64,000 nucleotides of DNA from Pithys albifrons albifrons (GCF_047495875.1 NC_092467.1:13605566-13669565), one strand, 5' to 3'. Shown: positions 15,176 to 30,514, counted from the stretch's first letter. Numbers and translations: made by a program. The notes: generated by a model not told the origin, from the sequence alone.

Positions 15176-18100
15176 GTGCCTCAAAACCTTTTTATTTGAG
15201 CTGTTAAGACTACTTAGAGGAAACGTTCCCCCTCTCTCCACAAGTCATAGCTTAGTGTGCAGAGCTCTATGTGCTGGGCAGAAAGACAAGTTCTGGATTC
15301 TATGGCTGTGAGAGGCAGGAAGGACAAGGATTACTCAAGGGGACAATGTCCTTCAGAGCCTCTTATTTCCTGCAGGGTGTGTGTGCCTGCGTGCAGGTGT
15401 GTGTCTGTGTGTACAACAATCAGGCACAGAGGGACTGCTCAGGCTTCCCATCTTTGTGTCTAAGGGACGTTTAGGTGTCTATCCAGGCGTTTAGGTCTTG
15501 AAGCCGAATCACTGTCTGGAATTTTTCTTAACACACTGAGAGGTAGTAGAAGTGGTAACGCACTTGGGCTACATAGTTGTTCTGCTTTGCTTTTATATAG
15601 CACCTTGTGAAATAAAATGTATGAATAAATTTCATACAGCCTAAAAATCTGAGGCTCTAAGTTCTTGAATGGTTGGCTGAAAAAAATCCTTAAAGAGATT
15701 TTATCCAAAGTATATTGGTGTTGGCAGCTGCATAGTAACAATGAGGATTGCAGTGTGTATTGCTGTGTCCTGGGAAGACTCCTTGGGAGAAGCAGCGACT
15801 CAGAGGCTTTAGATGGGCTATTGGAATGATGGAAATGTGTGTCAAACTTTATGTCAAACATCAGAGCCCTACACAGCTGAAAAGAAAATATTGTTTTTCT
15901 CTAAATTCTAGCCACAGGGGGCTTTTAACAGTGGTTTGCAACTTGCTAGAGAAATCTAGAGGTGAAAACTCAGGTATGGAGCATCCATTTTGGCAGCCAA
16001 ACTGATACTGGGTAATCCAGGATTTTCTGAATCCATAAGAGCTAAGAACAATTCTAAATGGTAAAGCAAAAGCTTGTTTTTCAAAATGCCTTTTTTAGCT
16101 ATGAAGTACCACATAAAGTAGAAAACTCATTCACAGAATTTTTTTGTTTTTACTAAGAAGCTGCAGAATCTTTAAAACAAGTGGCCCTTCCATCCTTATG
16201 TACCATGTAGAGTGTTTTAATATGAACTGACTTTAGTGATTTGCACTTTGGCCTTGCCTATTAAAATAAAAGTATACTAAAGAAGAAATTATAAGAAACA
16301 GGTATTAATAATGGATACTTCTATTGCATTCCATTTTTAGGAAAGTCCTTATAGAGGAAAGGATGTTTACACAGAGATATGCTATTTAATTTGTTTTGCA
16401 TGCTCATTTGAAGTTCTAAGAGAAAGTTTCCAAGACCAGAGCAGAGAAAGTCTTCCGAAGCAAATAAAACTGTAATAGTGATCTAACATATGTCTTCAAC
16501 CATCTGTGCTTTGGAGGCTTATAAAATTTCTATGAGAGTTTGTTTTGATGATGTAAGCAGCATTTTCCCATGCTTTCTATGCATGACAAAACAAACAAAT
16601 GCAGGGATATTGCACTGCCATTTCATAAATGAAATATTGTCAGTAACCTGTTTTCTGTAGCAAACAATGCTATAGTAGCACTCCATATCCTCTCCACCTG
16701 AGCCTTAGGAAACAGAAAAAGAAAATAACCTTCTCTCTGATCATACAGATTGCTTTTTTCTGCACTTTTTAAAGTAATATTATTAATAAACATTTTGTAA
16801 GACTGTGATTATTGTGATATTGTGATTAATGTGAATTTCTAGAAGTAAACCTTTGTCCTGAGAGAACATGCTTTTTTACAGAAAGAAGAGTAAGAGGACT
16901 CTAACATTAAATCTTTTTGATGCTTTAAACTTGCTGTGTATATTTAAAGCTATTTCTGTTAGAGTAAATATGAAGTGATGAAATTTTGGTTCTATAGGTG
17001 ATAAAACCACCATAGCAGGTTTCTTTAGTTCCACAAAGTTTCTAGCTCAGGCATTTAGACTGAGCTTGAAAGTGTCCATGCTCTTGAGAATCTGTCTGCT
17101 AAATGTAAGCTTCCATTCTTCTGATTTAGAAATCCAGTTGAATGCTTATAAACACAAAAGCAGCCCCTGGAGAGCTCTGTCTGCATTGTTCTCTGGATTA
17201 TGCATTTTGAAAATGTGCATTAAACTTCTGAAGCTGGCATATCTCTTAGGGCTGTTCAGTGTAAGTACCAGGTGTTCACAATGCTGGGAAATCTGCTCAC
17301 TCATCTGGCTTTTATTCTTTTGGTCCCTATTTCAGTAATGTTTTGAGAAGTTAAATTTACAATGCTATATTTTTTTTCTATAAAATTTGGATGTGTCCTT
17401 ACTGGATCACTTTTCATGCAAAAATGCTGAAATTATCATGGTCTTCTGACTTTCTAATAGGTATGAAAATATCTGACAAGTTCTGCCATCATCAAGTGTG
17501 CTGATGTTAAAGCTTTAGCTGGTCCATCTTCTGCCACCTCTCAAACACAAAAATAAAATCAGTGCTTCGCGCCTCTGTGGCAGCATTATTGCTCTTTAAT
17601 AGCAAGTAAAAATGCTAAAAAAATAGTTTATTGCTGTAGTAAGGATTTACTAACCTGAAAACATTGTGAAGGAATGATCTAGATTATATTTAAGAGAGAA
17701 GGAAGAAATGTGAGGCTGGAAACTTTGGTGCTCTGTGCTTTGTTTTATTTGATTAAGCAGTTCCTCACATCTAAAGAAGTTATCCCATGATTTTCCTTTT
17801 CATCCTTCTTTTGCACTTTCTGTAGAAGTCAGTCACTTTCACAGACAGAATATTGGACAAGATATGTGGGTCTCCTGCTCTGACACAGCGGACTCAGGGC
17901 TCCAATTCAAGGTGACTTATGGCACAGCTGGTGTCCTTTGTCCTGTAGCCTGTTCCCTGTGTCATCCTCTGATAAGGTATGGCAGAGTGACAGCTTACCT
18001 AGATGTATTTAATGTGAAATGAAATATGTTGCCTTTTTTTGCTTCTGTTTATTAATTTTTTATTTTAATGGCATGTCATCTTAAAATATATACTTGAAAA

Positions 18101-18311
18101 TAGTTTTGAACTAGGGAGCATATTAGTCTACAGGTCACTTTATTATTTATTTATGCTTTCCTCCACACTGTCATTCTACCAAAAATGTAGCAAAGAGATT
18201 CTGGTTTTAGATAGGTGGGTAATGTCACAGTGCAGAGTGAATAAATTAATTAACAGTATCAGGTATGATTATCTTTCTTTGGCGTGTCTTGTACTGGTTT
18301 TGATGACACAA

Positions 18312-18328
18312 GTGTGTGTGTGTATATG

Positions 18329-18378
<50 letters not shown>
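18312..18378 (+). repeat. Compound (TG)n(TA)n microsatellite
   Basis: A GTGTGTGTGTGT run passes through ATGTATG into about 20 uninterrupted TA dinucleotides. The long ORF that crosses it, with a run of alternating Tyr and Ile, is an artefact of the repeat. It is likely to be polymorphic in length. Confidence 0.95.
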
Positions 18379-18381
<3 letters not shown>

Positions 18382-18691
18382 GCTAGAGGTATAGGAGAAA
18401 ATTCAATTTCTAATACTTGTCTGGAGAAGTGTTGCCTCTTTCTCAGGAAAAATTGAATTATGACAGAGAAGTTACACTGAAATCAATATGAAGTTTTTGC
18501 TTCTATGAAGGGTAGATATTAGTGGGTGCTGATGACAATTATACAGCAAAATCTAGGCTAAAAATCATGCCTGAGCTGTATGTCCACAAGGCCTGAATGT
18601 TAGGCAGCAGTGAGTAGAAAAGATGGATTCATCTGGCACTTGATATCATCTCTTTGAGAAGAATTCTAGCTGCAAGGGTGAGACTGTGCAA

Positions 18692-18741
18692 TTCAAGATA
18701 TGAGACAGATACAAGATTCAAGACACGAGACAGAAATATGG
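18692..18741 (+). repeat. 25-bp direct duplication, two units
   Basis: Two adjacent 25-bp units (18692-18716 and 18717-18741) both begin TTCAAGA and carry GAGACAGA. They differ at a few positions. This is a small local tandem duplication without obvious function. Confidence 0.7.
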
Positions 18742-20859
18742 AGGATGAGATACTTGCTATTGGTTATTCTGAAATCTGCTGTGTGTAATACAGTATCTCA
18801 TTGTCTAATAAGGTTTTGGTTGTAATAGTTTGGTTTAAAGGGTATTCTTAGTTGTTGCTATTTTCTGGAAATTCTATAAGACTTTTCCTTGAGAATTGAG
18901 CTAAGTTCCAGATCCAGTAGAAACTGACATAGTTAGGGCTAAGAACCGCACTATTAAATTAAGGTCCAGAGTAGCTACGCATGAGCATCCAAGGACAGAC
19001 TTATTTTCCTCAGGGTATGTTTTACTTTGATGTTCCTACAGTCTATAACCTTCTAAAGTTATTGGGAGTTACATGCTGTAGTATACGTCAAGGAAAGAAG
19101 ATATAATATAAATACAATAACATTCCTCTTCATAGACCAATACTGTGTTCATATTGCTGAAAAACATACCTTGATAGAGGCTCTGTACTAGCGAATTTGT
19201 GCAGTTATTTGCATCTGTCAGTGCAAACAGAAACGGGTATGTTGCGTTTGTCATGGCAATTGGCAGACTAACAAGTTCTTACTACACCATGGCAAATTTT
19301 TAGTTTGGCAAATCAGCAGTTCTGTAGCCTGCAACTGCCAGCTCCCTCACAGAGCACTTGCTCTCTGAGACAGGGACTGAAACAGCAGGTGCTGACCTGC
19401 TGTAAGTGATTTTCTGCATGATTCTGAAGGCAGGCATGTGTCCAGGACTGCTCTTGCCACTACACAGTCTACAGACAAGACTGCATTTTCTGGCTTACAT
19501 CATTATGTATGTCCCTAGAATATAATTTCTTTATAATTCTGCATCATTCCTTTCAGCACTGTATAAGCATTCATGTGTATGTTTACGCACGGGAGTTCAC
19601 GTGTCTTTGCCCAAGCCCTTTGCTCAGCTGTGAGATCATCCAGCCCTTGCTCCCACACTGAATAGGATCACCACGTGTCTTCGGGCTGCAGAAACACTTT
19701 GGTGTGATTGTTTTGTTATAAGAGACAATAGCAATAACTATTTAATAACATAACCTGGCAGTGCCCCAGAAGAGGGAATGTCATGTTTACCCTTGAGTAT
19801 ATAGTATCATTTTATCTGCTTGCTCTGAATGGCACCTTTCACATGCAGCACTTTTTATACTGATGAAGCAATGCCGCAGCAGCTTCCTGCTTGTAGCATT
19901 CGCTGCTGCCTGAAAGTGGCTGTAACTGATAATGTGACAGCTAATCCAGAAAAAATAGCTGCCAGATACTCTTTAATGGCCTCAAATTCCTCTTCTGCAG
20001 AAACTGAGGACATGAAAAAGAGTGTGCAATATGTTCATTGCTTGCAACACTTGCTCTTTGTTGAAATCCAGTAGCATTGTTCCATTGGAGTCTGAGCCAC
20101 AATACTGAACAAGAACTTGTTCTATAGTACTTCTGAAAAGGAGAATTAAAACAAACCCTGTAGATACTCCTAACTTGTGATTATGATTATCTTCCTTGAA
20201 AATATCCATCTTACATTATAGTTGTAAACAAGTGGTATGTGTACTGTCTGCTATGAATGGTCATCACCCTATTGTTTTAGTCGAGTAAGCTTCATATTTT
20301 AAACAGTAATGCCATCTTGTGGTATGACAAGTTTTCTCAATCTGTTTCTTTTCATAACCTTCTTTTTCTTCATTGTATTGCCAAGAACTCCTGAAATGCC
20401 ATGGCACATACAACACAATAGGTATTGCCCCAGTTGCAAAACATTCACAGGGGAAAAAAAGTCTATATCTGCATGTAATAGACTATTTCATCAGTCTTTT
20501 AACAAGATAATTTTATCTCCTTCCACTAGAAGGAAGGGAGTAGGTAGTTAGCGTTGTTATTAGAAGGATCATTGTGAGACACATGATTGTAAGAGCTGCC
20601 TTATTAATTATTGCCCACTTTTGAAATGGAGTTTGTTCATTCAGCAATTGTGTGGACTCTTTATGTGTGGTTCCTGGGCCACTGGTAGCCTACAGGGACA
20701 TTCACAAGATCATGCATAGTCCAGATAGAGACCTATAGTATATTAAGGGCTCTTTTATTTCAGATATTAATGATAAGGGCTCAGAAAAAATGTGAATTCA
20801 CAGTAGCAGAGATCCAAATTCTACTTTTCTCAAAAACTCATTGTTTTCTGTGTTTGCAG

Positions 20860-21010
20860 AGTGCAAGTATTAAGGGACCATGCTCAGGCTCACTGTGGAC
20901 TGTTAATCAATCATAGTGTACCACTGACACTGGCCTCAGAAGATGCCCTGTCAAGAGTTCAAGATGTGAAGCCCATTGGCAATGGACAGGACTACTCAGC
21001 ATTTCAAAGG
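20860..21010 (+). other. Exon-like segment, possible non-coding RNA exon
   Basis: A pyrimidine-rich tract ending TGTTTGCAG precedes the segment and a good donor context, AAAGG followed by GTGAGT, closes it after about 150 nt. The segment has one open frame, but its product resembles nothing I know and no partner exon was found. It could be a lncRNA exon or a chance pairing of splice-like sites. Confidence 0.15.
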
Positions 21011-23689
21011 GTGAGTGCAATTAGCCTCTTGGTCCAGAAGACTGAAGATAGGATGCCTTTGTCCCCTTTGGTGACAAGGCTGAAGCCTTTTTACAGCACC
21101 AATCATTTGTCAGGTAACTTGAGAGCTCAACCTTGTTAGATGCGTCACTGAGCACCTGATGTTACATGGTCCCACTGAAAGAAAGGCTGTGACTTCTGCT
21201 GCAGCTTAAGAGACAGGCAGGATTTTTGTTTCACTCTTTTCTATGAAAAATGTCTAGCTACTTATTGTCTGCTCAAACTTTTATAGAAAATAGCAAGTCT
21301 CATATCAGAACTACTTACGTGCTTGGTATCAAATCTTCTGGTGACCCCAAAAGAGTGTCACCCATCACACATACAGAGCCAGGGCTTTCCATATCTGAAG
21401 CCAAGGCCCTGCAAGCAAGCAATTGTTTCCCTGGGTCATTACTCTTTCCCACTCATCTTGGCATTATTTTATCTGGTACAAAATCAGTAGTTCTCAGTAT
21501 TCTGGATTTGAGGTCCTGTAGAAATTTCCCAAGTACTGAGCAGATACATTTGAAAAATCTCACCTTATTGAGACATCCATTTTGTGTGCTCGAGCAGTGA
21601 GCATTCCTAGAAGATCTGTGCTACACAGTTCCTGTTTTAACTTCTAAAATGAATAGCCTGTCCCAAAAATACCGTTTTCATTGATAAGAAAATTTTACTC
21701 TATAGTAAACCAGAAAGCAAATCTATGAAAATAAATTAAGCTTTCAGCAATCTTTATGTATTCTCATGGATAAAAGCAAAACACATCATTCTTTTACTGT
21801 AGCGATACTAGACAATGCAGTTATCATGGTTCAGGTTTCAGATACACTCCACATGATATACTGCACATCCTTTACACCTAAACCCAGGCTGAGACAAAGA
21901 TGAGGATTACATTTATTTATGCATGACTGTAATGAACATCTGCCAAAATGTATCCAGTTATTTTAATTCTCCATTTCCACAAAGTTGACCATCTGCTGTG
22001 TCATCAGCAAAGATCTTGTATTAAAAGCTAAATCAAAAGATCAGCTGTCTTGTGTATCTTGTTTTTGCTTAACAGAATCAAAATTTCAATGCTATCCATC
22101 TGTAAGTGTGATGGTGACCTGCAGCAGGTACATACTCATTGAGCCAAAATTAGCAGCTGGAGATGCAGTGAGCAGAATGATAGTTAAAACATTTAGACTC
22201 TATTCTTGACTAAAGGCCTCAAATTAGGTGTGCTGCTTGAAATAGTCACTCTATATAATTGTAATACAGAATTTTTAGACACCTATAAAAGCCAGTGATA
22301 CGGAAATGAAAATAGGTACACTTAAGGTGATGCTAAAGTCCACAGTGAAGCTGTTGGACTATCTTTCAGGGTACACAGCTATGCAGAAAGGTTTTATGAC
22401 TGCATTATATATAAAATGTAATACAATAATGCACAAATTGACAAAGTAGTGTTTAATATAAGAAACTGAGTTTTGCAATGTTCTGCTTTTAACATAATCA
22501 CTCAAACTACAGAATAGTATATTACAATTGTTGTGGTTGGTGGTTTTTTTCTTGTTTTCTTCCTTGCCAAGATGAGAGAAAATAAGAGGTAGGTGTTAGA
22601 ACCTTTACACTACTTCAGTGCTCACTAACAGAAAAGTGTTAAAAAAACCAGGATATAATCATGTTATTTAACTTAGTTCATGGGTTTTTGTATTGCTTGC
22701 ACAGCCATCACTGGCCTTGCAGAATTATATTGTGTTAGTTTTAACGATAAAAACGTGGGAGCTTTGCAGGACTGTAAAGACTTCAAAAAAGTATTAACTT
22801 TGTCCTAGAAAGAAATGTTCCAGAACCAGTGATCAGAGACTGACTCCCCTGGCTCAGGCTACCTGAGAAGCTGCTCTAGCCAGAAACACCCTGTGCTGCT
22901 GCAGCCCAGGCCAGCTGAAACTGCTGCCAACTTTTACAGTGTTTTGTTCCTGTGGTCAAAACCCAGTTTTCCATAATTGAGGGTGCTGATAACAGGATAT
23001 TGTTGGTGCTTAGCACTTAGCAAAAAGGCAGCATTTATGCTTGTTTGCCATTCACTAAAACTGTCTTGTCTAGCATTGGAGTGAACTTGTTTCTGTGTGC
23101 TGAGTACTGTCTGTCAGCAAAAATTACATGACTTCATCATTTTCTATCAATACCAATTAGCAGTTATTTTCTAGAACAGTCCAATTTAGATTAAGCTAAG
23201 CTATTAACGTGATTAGTATTTACATTATCCTGATGATCATGATGCCGCTTCTTTAATTAGGCATATCAGTGTGTCTATGTAAGATTGCACTTTTGTAGAC
23301 AGACTTTTTAATTTTAGGGGTTTTTGTTTGTTTTCTTTTTTTTAGAAACTCATTAGCCTTACTGACATGTCATTCCCAGAAACATGGAGCAATTGGGCCT
23401 TATCTTTGAATTACACATGATGCTTCTGAAATATTTTTAATTGAAAAATCATGGGATGGCATTCAAGGAGTAGAGATGATTTGAAATAAAAGAAAATAAT
23501 TCTAGTAATGCTGCACTACATGCAAACTTAAGCTGTAGATTAGTAGAGGTAACAGAATAAAGGATGCTATTTACTCATGAGGAAAGCAAATGTCTTGTCT
23601 CTCCTATGAATTTGCTATGCCTCTTTAAAAATCCTCCCCACCACAACACACTGACCAGGCCTGCTCACAGGATTACCTTTGCTGGGCAC

Positions 23690-23870
23690 AGGGCAGCCCT
23701 TGTCATGGTAAGGCCACGTGGGGCCCACCCTGTGGTACCTGCACCAGGCGGGCAGGGTTCGGCTGGCCAGGGAAGCACCACAGCCCTGGAGCTGGGCAGG
23801 TCCTCACAGAGTGCCAGGCTGCTGCCAAGGCAGGGAGCTGGGCCAGCCAGTGGGGGAGAGGGAAACCTTA
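23690..23870. other. GC-rich patch
   Basis: This is a locally GC-rich stretch rich in GGGC, CCAGG and GCTGG words with open frames in several registers. No known domain, splice chain or repeat family is evident. It is described only because the composition differs from its surroundings. Confidence 0.3.
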
Positions 23871-26151
23871 GATGTTTCTTTCAGGCAGCCATCTAACAAT
23901 CTACTTTTCTCTTAAGTTTTCCTGAGACTGGAGCCATGGCCAAGTAGCAAAGAGGAGGTGGGTCCTGGTGTGTGAGGGCCCTGCCCAAGCTCTCTCACAG
24001 CAGCAGGGGTTTCCCAGGGCTCAGCCTGTCCTCAGCGTCTCACCAGGACACTGCAGTTAACTCCTGCACTGGGTAATACTGGGGAAAAAGGCCTGAGATA
24101 TTTCATATGTACTTGATGCAGTTCTTCCTCCATATGGAATGGTTTCAATATATCTGATGTTCCAATAGATAACATTAGCATGCTATCTGTGAACAAAGCA
24201 CTTCCCCCTGTGTTAAAGTTGTCCAGGTAATGGCAAAAAGTAATTCTGAAGGTTGATATTAAGTATAATTGAATGCATTCAGGGCACAACTGCAAATCTC
24301 TTGAAACTGTCATAAACTGTGCAAAGCTACTTCCTCAGTGACAGTTTGTTGAGCATAAAAATGGAATCTAAAGACCCTAAGCTATTTATTTCAATTCAGT
24401 GAGATACTCAGCAAAGCTTACAATTCTGCTACATTCTGTAGAAATGCAGTCTCCTGAAAACACAGATGATGCTATCTATATTATAAATACGGGTACAACA
24501 TTGCCTTTCTGTGTATCTCAGTGTATATGCAATATATGTACATCAGCACCTAGAATAAGAACTTGTTAATTTAAATACTTTCTAAATTAGAAAGCAACAG
24601 AATTTTGGTTTTATACACTCCTTATCTCTGGCCTATTGTTTCTAAAGTAAATAGCAGCATGGTTTAAAATAGAAAAATTGTGCCTGTGACTTCAGTGGAA
24701 GTATGAAAAGTTTCTCTAGAATCTTGATATATTTGTTTGAACATTTTAGTAAGTCCTCCATTTGGCTGATACAAGGATTTGTGGAGTTGTGTAGTATGGC
24801 TCCAAGTTAAAAACAGGCAAAGGATGTCATAAATGCAAGAAGTGTCTAAAAGAGTATTACTTAGATGTGAACAAAATAGTTTTCTAATGACTTTTTTTTT
24901 GATGGTTAGTTTTTTTGAGAGCAGACTGCCTTTTATTTTCCAAGAATGATAGAAAAATGCATGGAACCATAGACTGAAGGGGTGTTGCCAAGGTGCTCTA
25001 CAGCAGTACATTCCGAAAAGTCCAAAGTAATTTTAATTAGTAGCACCACAAATATATTTTGAACACTTGAGCAAGTAATTATTTCATTCTGTATGTGACC
25101 ACCTTGTAATCAGACACCAGACAGACCTGTCAGCTCTCATACTTTCTTTATGAGGCTCTTCCACATGGGCTTCATTTACTATTCCCCAATTACAAGTATG
25201 GGCATTGCAAGCACTTGCAGAGCAACTCCCTGGCTCCAGGCTTCACACCAGAACCAGCCACGAGGCTGCTCAGTGCTACAGGAGTGGGGTTGTCTCCTGC
25301 TGTAATCCCTGAACTCAAAAACATCCTGCAGCACTGCCTGTGGTTCCTGACTCACGTCACCATATCACAGCTTCAGCAACAGCTCATTGTCTGCTATCAG
25401 AATACACAGGAAGAGAGAAAAATCCTCTGTTCTCTTTTCCTCCTTCCAAATCTGAAGTCACCTCCCACCACAGTAAATATTTCAAGTGGCCCTGTAGAAA
25501 CAAATTGTATTCCTGCAAAATAGTGAAGGGAGAAGGACAGACATCAGGTTTGCTTTAAAAAAAACCCCATAAATACAAGTTTGAAAAAGAACTACCATTT
25601 CTGTCAGTTTTGAGGAAGAGAAGAAGGAGTAGGGAGAATTCAGACTGCAAGTATTTTACTGTGTAAAGGGTGTTGGGCTTCCATAAAAAATTCTCCATTT
25701 TTTCACTCACTTTATTAGGATAAGGGCCAACTAAAGTTCCATCTTGCTGCAAAATCACACAAGCATCTATAAAGATGTTCTAATCTCAATTAGAACTCAA
25801 TAAAACAATAAGACAATATTTCAAACATTTTAAGGGAAATATGCATGAATATGATCAGCCTCAGTGCTAATTTTTTCCCCCATACTGTTGTCTCCCTTGT
25901 TCTCAGTGAAAATTCTGGAGGCACAAAAAGTGTGAGATTGTAGAACTGATTATCTCAGAAACTTATTGGCTAATTCAGATTCCTAAAGAGCTATTTGCAG
26001 AAATTGAACACAAAGGGATCTGTAAATATTTCATTTAAGTGCCTAAGGGAGGTCCTGGAGGCATAAGGAATGAAAACAACATCCAACACATTGTTGCAAA
26101 CGTACATAGATGTAGATGTGTGTGCATGGAGACGCCCCCCCATACAGACAG

Positions 26152-26210
26152 AGACTATATATATACGTATATATGTGTATATATATATATATGTATGTAT
26201 ATATACATGA
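26152..26210 (+). repeat. TA/TATG-type microsatellite
   Basis: An interrupted tract of TATA, TATG and TGTA words forms a degenerate dinucleotide or tetranucleotide repeat. The ORF across it, rich in Tyr and Ile, is a repeat artefact. Confidence 0.85.
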
Positions 26211-29200
26211 TTATATGCTACTTGATTTTACATTAGTCAGCCCACTTGGTTATTATACCTGCAATTATAACAGATTAATGAACAAATTTTATAAATGTGT
26301 AAGAATCGATCATGTGAGGCCAGAAAATCTACTGAATCATGAAGGATTAGAAAAATTCTGTTGCTGGATTTTTGTGCCACTTAGATAAAAAAGGGGAAAC
26401 AAAATCTAAATTGGGTTTCATTCTGGAGCAGTTGATTTAATTCTAATAAATCTACAATACTCTGACATGCAGCATACACTTAGTTTCTTTGTATATTGAT
26501 AGGAAATATTGTTAGGGGAAAGACAAAGCATTATATAGGGTGATTAAAGAGCAATGAACTACAAAAGGAGAATGAAAATTTGGTCTTACCAATAGAAAGA
26601 AATCTGCCCATAAAGTCCATTCAGCATTAGAGTAGCACTTCAAAAGAAGTCACTGAGGCATCAACAAAGCCATGTTCAAAGTAGACCAGATAAAACATTT
26701 AAGAGGCAAGTTGAGAGGATCATCTTGTAATTACAGTGCAACTGAAATGACCCCAATGGTCTTATCCAACCTTCTGATCTCTAATTGTGGCATAAACAGA
26801 ACATGGCATTTGAGTGTGAAGATCAAATGAACAGAAAGTTACCTGTCACTCTAGAAGATGAGTCTTTTTCTGAAGTCAGCAGACATAGAAAGAGCAATTC
26901 TATGTAATGCATGACAAATGGGAAAGACAGTAATAGTAAATCAGGGCTGAATTATGGGATGGTTCTTTTTTTTTAGAAAAAATCACAGCCTTCCAAAGAG
27001 AAGTTACATCACTTCTTCAGTTTGTCAGCTTTATAAATATGCTGCATATTTGCCGAGACAAATCTTCACCAATCTCATACGAGGTGAGAAAATAACTGGA
27101 CTGGTTGTGCAATGACTTTTTGATACACAAAGCCACAACGAATATCAGCAGAGATAATATATGCTTCCCTAATGAAAATGGGTAGAAAGCATTTTCCTAC
27201 AGTGTAGAAAATCAGGAACATGGTTTTTAATTGCAGTTATTTTGACTTCTGGTTTTGCAATTTTTACATATTTGGGGCTTCTTATGCAGAACTGCCATGT
27301 TCACTTCCCTTGGCAAGCAGTGGAGTACTTATGTAGGGACCACAACTTAATCTGTGACATCAAGGCTGGCAATGAATGTGGTAGGTAAAGATGGCTAACT
27401 GTAAAATTCTGTAGGAGAGATTCTGAAATGGATTTCAAAAAAAATAGAAAACTACATGCCAAGCTATTGCTCATTTTTTTCTGATACATTTCCTTCTCTC
27501 TTGTATTGTCTAACCACTCCTATCAAGAAGTTTTAACATCCTGTTCTTCTTCTATAGCTCACGAGCCTTATACAAAAATGTGGCAGTCTATTTGTCCACA
27601 CAAGGTCTTCCTGCTCTTTCAATCAACTCCAATTCCTACCCATGAACAGAGTTTTGTGCTCTAGGCAAGTGATCCAGAAGGAGTTTGCCTGTTCTCTGTT
27701 TGTATTCTATCTTGTTCTACCTTCATTTGTGTTAATTCATCTTGTCACTATCATATTTCTCAACACTGGAGTTCATTTAGCTTGTCCCCTCTCTCATTGT
27801 TCTGCTGTGCTGTCCATCCAACATGGACTACTCTGTCCCATCACTGTCACCACTGTTGATACCAGCTGTCCATTGATAACTGCACTGCCTAGAAAAGGGC
27901 AGATTCAAGTATTTGTACAAAGGAACCCAGAAGGAGAAAGCTAATTGTTTCCCTTATGATTTATTAGCCTTTATTGCCTCAGTTACGGTTATACCTCATT
28001 ATCCTATTATTGTAACTTATTTCAGTTACAATGATAGTATCGTGGAAATCCACATTCACTCTGTGGCAATTCAGGTATCCTAGATCAAAACAGGAAGGTT
28101 CTGATATGTTGCTATCATGATACAATCTTGCTGCAGCTTCACAGTAGAGTACTGTCCTGCGATTTTCTACCAGACTGTGAAAATTATTTATGTTTAAATA
28201 TAATCAAAACAGTGGTTACAGATGCTGAAAAGCAGGAGAGTAAAAGACAAATGAAGAGATTTGGATGTCAATTCAGGTGTGGATATATGTTTGGGACACT
28301 ACTATAATTTAAAAAAATAAATCCATTTAGAAAAATGCTATTCTTGAAAACTGCATTGTTTTGTGGGAAGCATTAGTAGGTCTCCAGACCAAGGCTGCTG
28401 CTTCACCTATTGTGCTTTTAATAGTGGCATGTGACCCCATGACTTCTTAATAAATGCTTGATAACCTCATTTTTCTTGCTAAGAGTATAAAAAAGGCTTT
28501 TTCCATTAACTTGGGTTTAGTACCTGAAAAGAAGACATGGGAAAAAACTATAAGAAAACACCTGAGGGGAAAAAAAAAAGACAGAAAAAGAAAAGACCAT
28601 ATTACTCTTTTTGCCCTGGGTCAACCTGGCTGAACAAGTGTTCATTTCCTCTTCTTTTTGTTGCTGCTAAACAGTATAACTGGTGAGATTCAACTTGATT
28701 GGTATCTAATGAGCTAAATTCAGTCAACAACTATTCAGAAGAAAATTTTTTTATCCTCTGAGCTCAGGCAGCAATTACTTGAACTTCCTCGGCAATTTCC
28801 AAGCACAGATATGCTTACCAAACCTTAAAGATGGAAGAGTTTGGGCACTAATGGTGTAACAAGTGACACATTTTAAATACAGACCAGTTAAAACACTTGA
28901 ATTATACATGATGTCCTGTTGAAGCCTTAAGATTTTTATATATTTGCAGATTTGATAATGAGTCAACATTTTAGTAACTACCTCCCACACATTGCAAGGG
29001 AACAGCTCAGGAATAATACCAATATACAGTAGGCCAACATCTGAATGTTGATTATTAGAAACATTATTAATTCCTTGTAGTCATCTTACCCAAATGCTAA
29101 AGGTTCACTTTCTTCAAGGGTGTCCTGACTGACTTCATGCTCCACAGAGTATTCAGAAGGTTGCAGAAATCAGCATCCACAGTAACCAGCATTTGTCAGC

Positions 29201-30514
29201 TATAAGCACACAGAAACTGCCAAGCTTCCAAACACTTTCTTCCCAACTGGTATGAAAAATAAGACATGATGGCAATGTTCTATATTACTATGACATCACC
29301 CTTTCTTTTTTCTGAGGGGGAAAAAAGAAAAAAAAACATAAATCTTGGAATAAAAAGGAAGTATAATGCAGTTAATTAAGCTGGCTACTTGTCACTCTTG
29401 GTGGCTGGATAATGCAATCTAATTATTATTTCAGGACCAAGGAAGACAATGGAATTTCATTCTCTGACAAATGTTTGGTATTTCCATTTTCAACAACACT
29501 GCTCACACTTGACTGCTCTCCTACAGGTGTAAGTAATTTTCTTAATCCTACATTAAATGCTGGCTATTTGTGCCCACACTCAGTACTTTATGGTGCCAAA
29601 TGCGGAAAACCCAAGCACTCACTCTCATTTTGACTCCAGTAACTGCAGAGAATCCACCAGGATCATCTCAAACAGCATGACCAGAATATTCATAAGCAAG
29701 ACCTTCTCATTAAATGCTATCTGAAAGACAACATGTTTAATAACATATTTGCTAGTAGCATTCATTCTTACCACCATTCTGATTTAACATTAAGGCAAAG
29801 TTAAAATTGTCATAGCATGGAAACAGTTGCAAAGGAAATATCTGTATATTGTTCAGAATGCTTTGTGCAAGGAGACCAATAGACTAAGACTGTTAAAACC
29901 ACAGATTGCAGATAAACACACGATCAGCAATTTAAAAGTTAGTGTTATGTTTTGAGTTTTTTATTAGTTTTCCATTAAAACAAAATGGTAACTTGAATAA
30001 AATTTTTACAGTCTCAATAAAAAAGACAATAGACTGTTAGCTTCCCTTTACAGAACTCCTTCTTCTATTAGAAGAATAACAGTGATTCAGCAAAATAATA
30101 AACTGACACAGAGGCATGCAGAGCTGAACAAAACTCTCCCTATTTGTTGTTGCACTGAGCTGAGAAAATAAATTGCCGTGAAAAATTCAGTAAACTTAAC
30201 CCTCTGGTCTACTCATAGACAGTACACTAGAAGTTCATGGTTTTTCTAACACCACTACTTTTTTTACCTTATCTGACAAATATGTAATTAAACCCACTAG
30301 AAGGATAAATAATCTTATGACATATCAAACTCATAATTTCTTTTTTCTAATTGTATGAATGCGAAAGTGTTTACTACCTGAATATGTCTATATAACATAA
30401 CTTAAATATGAGCAGTTGCACATACAAATAACCATTCACTTTGCTTTATTGTGCATCACTTCCACTAAATTCTGGACACTATTATGCTGACAGCTACAAA
30501 AGGAGACAGAGATA

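Noticed and set aside
18153..18386. ORF ending in alternating Tyr and Ile
   Set aside because: The tail is a translation of the TA microsatellite.
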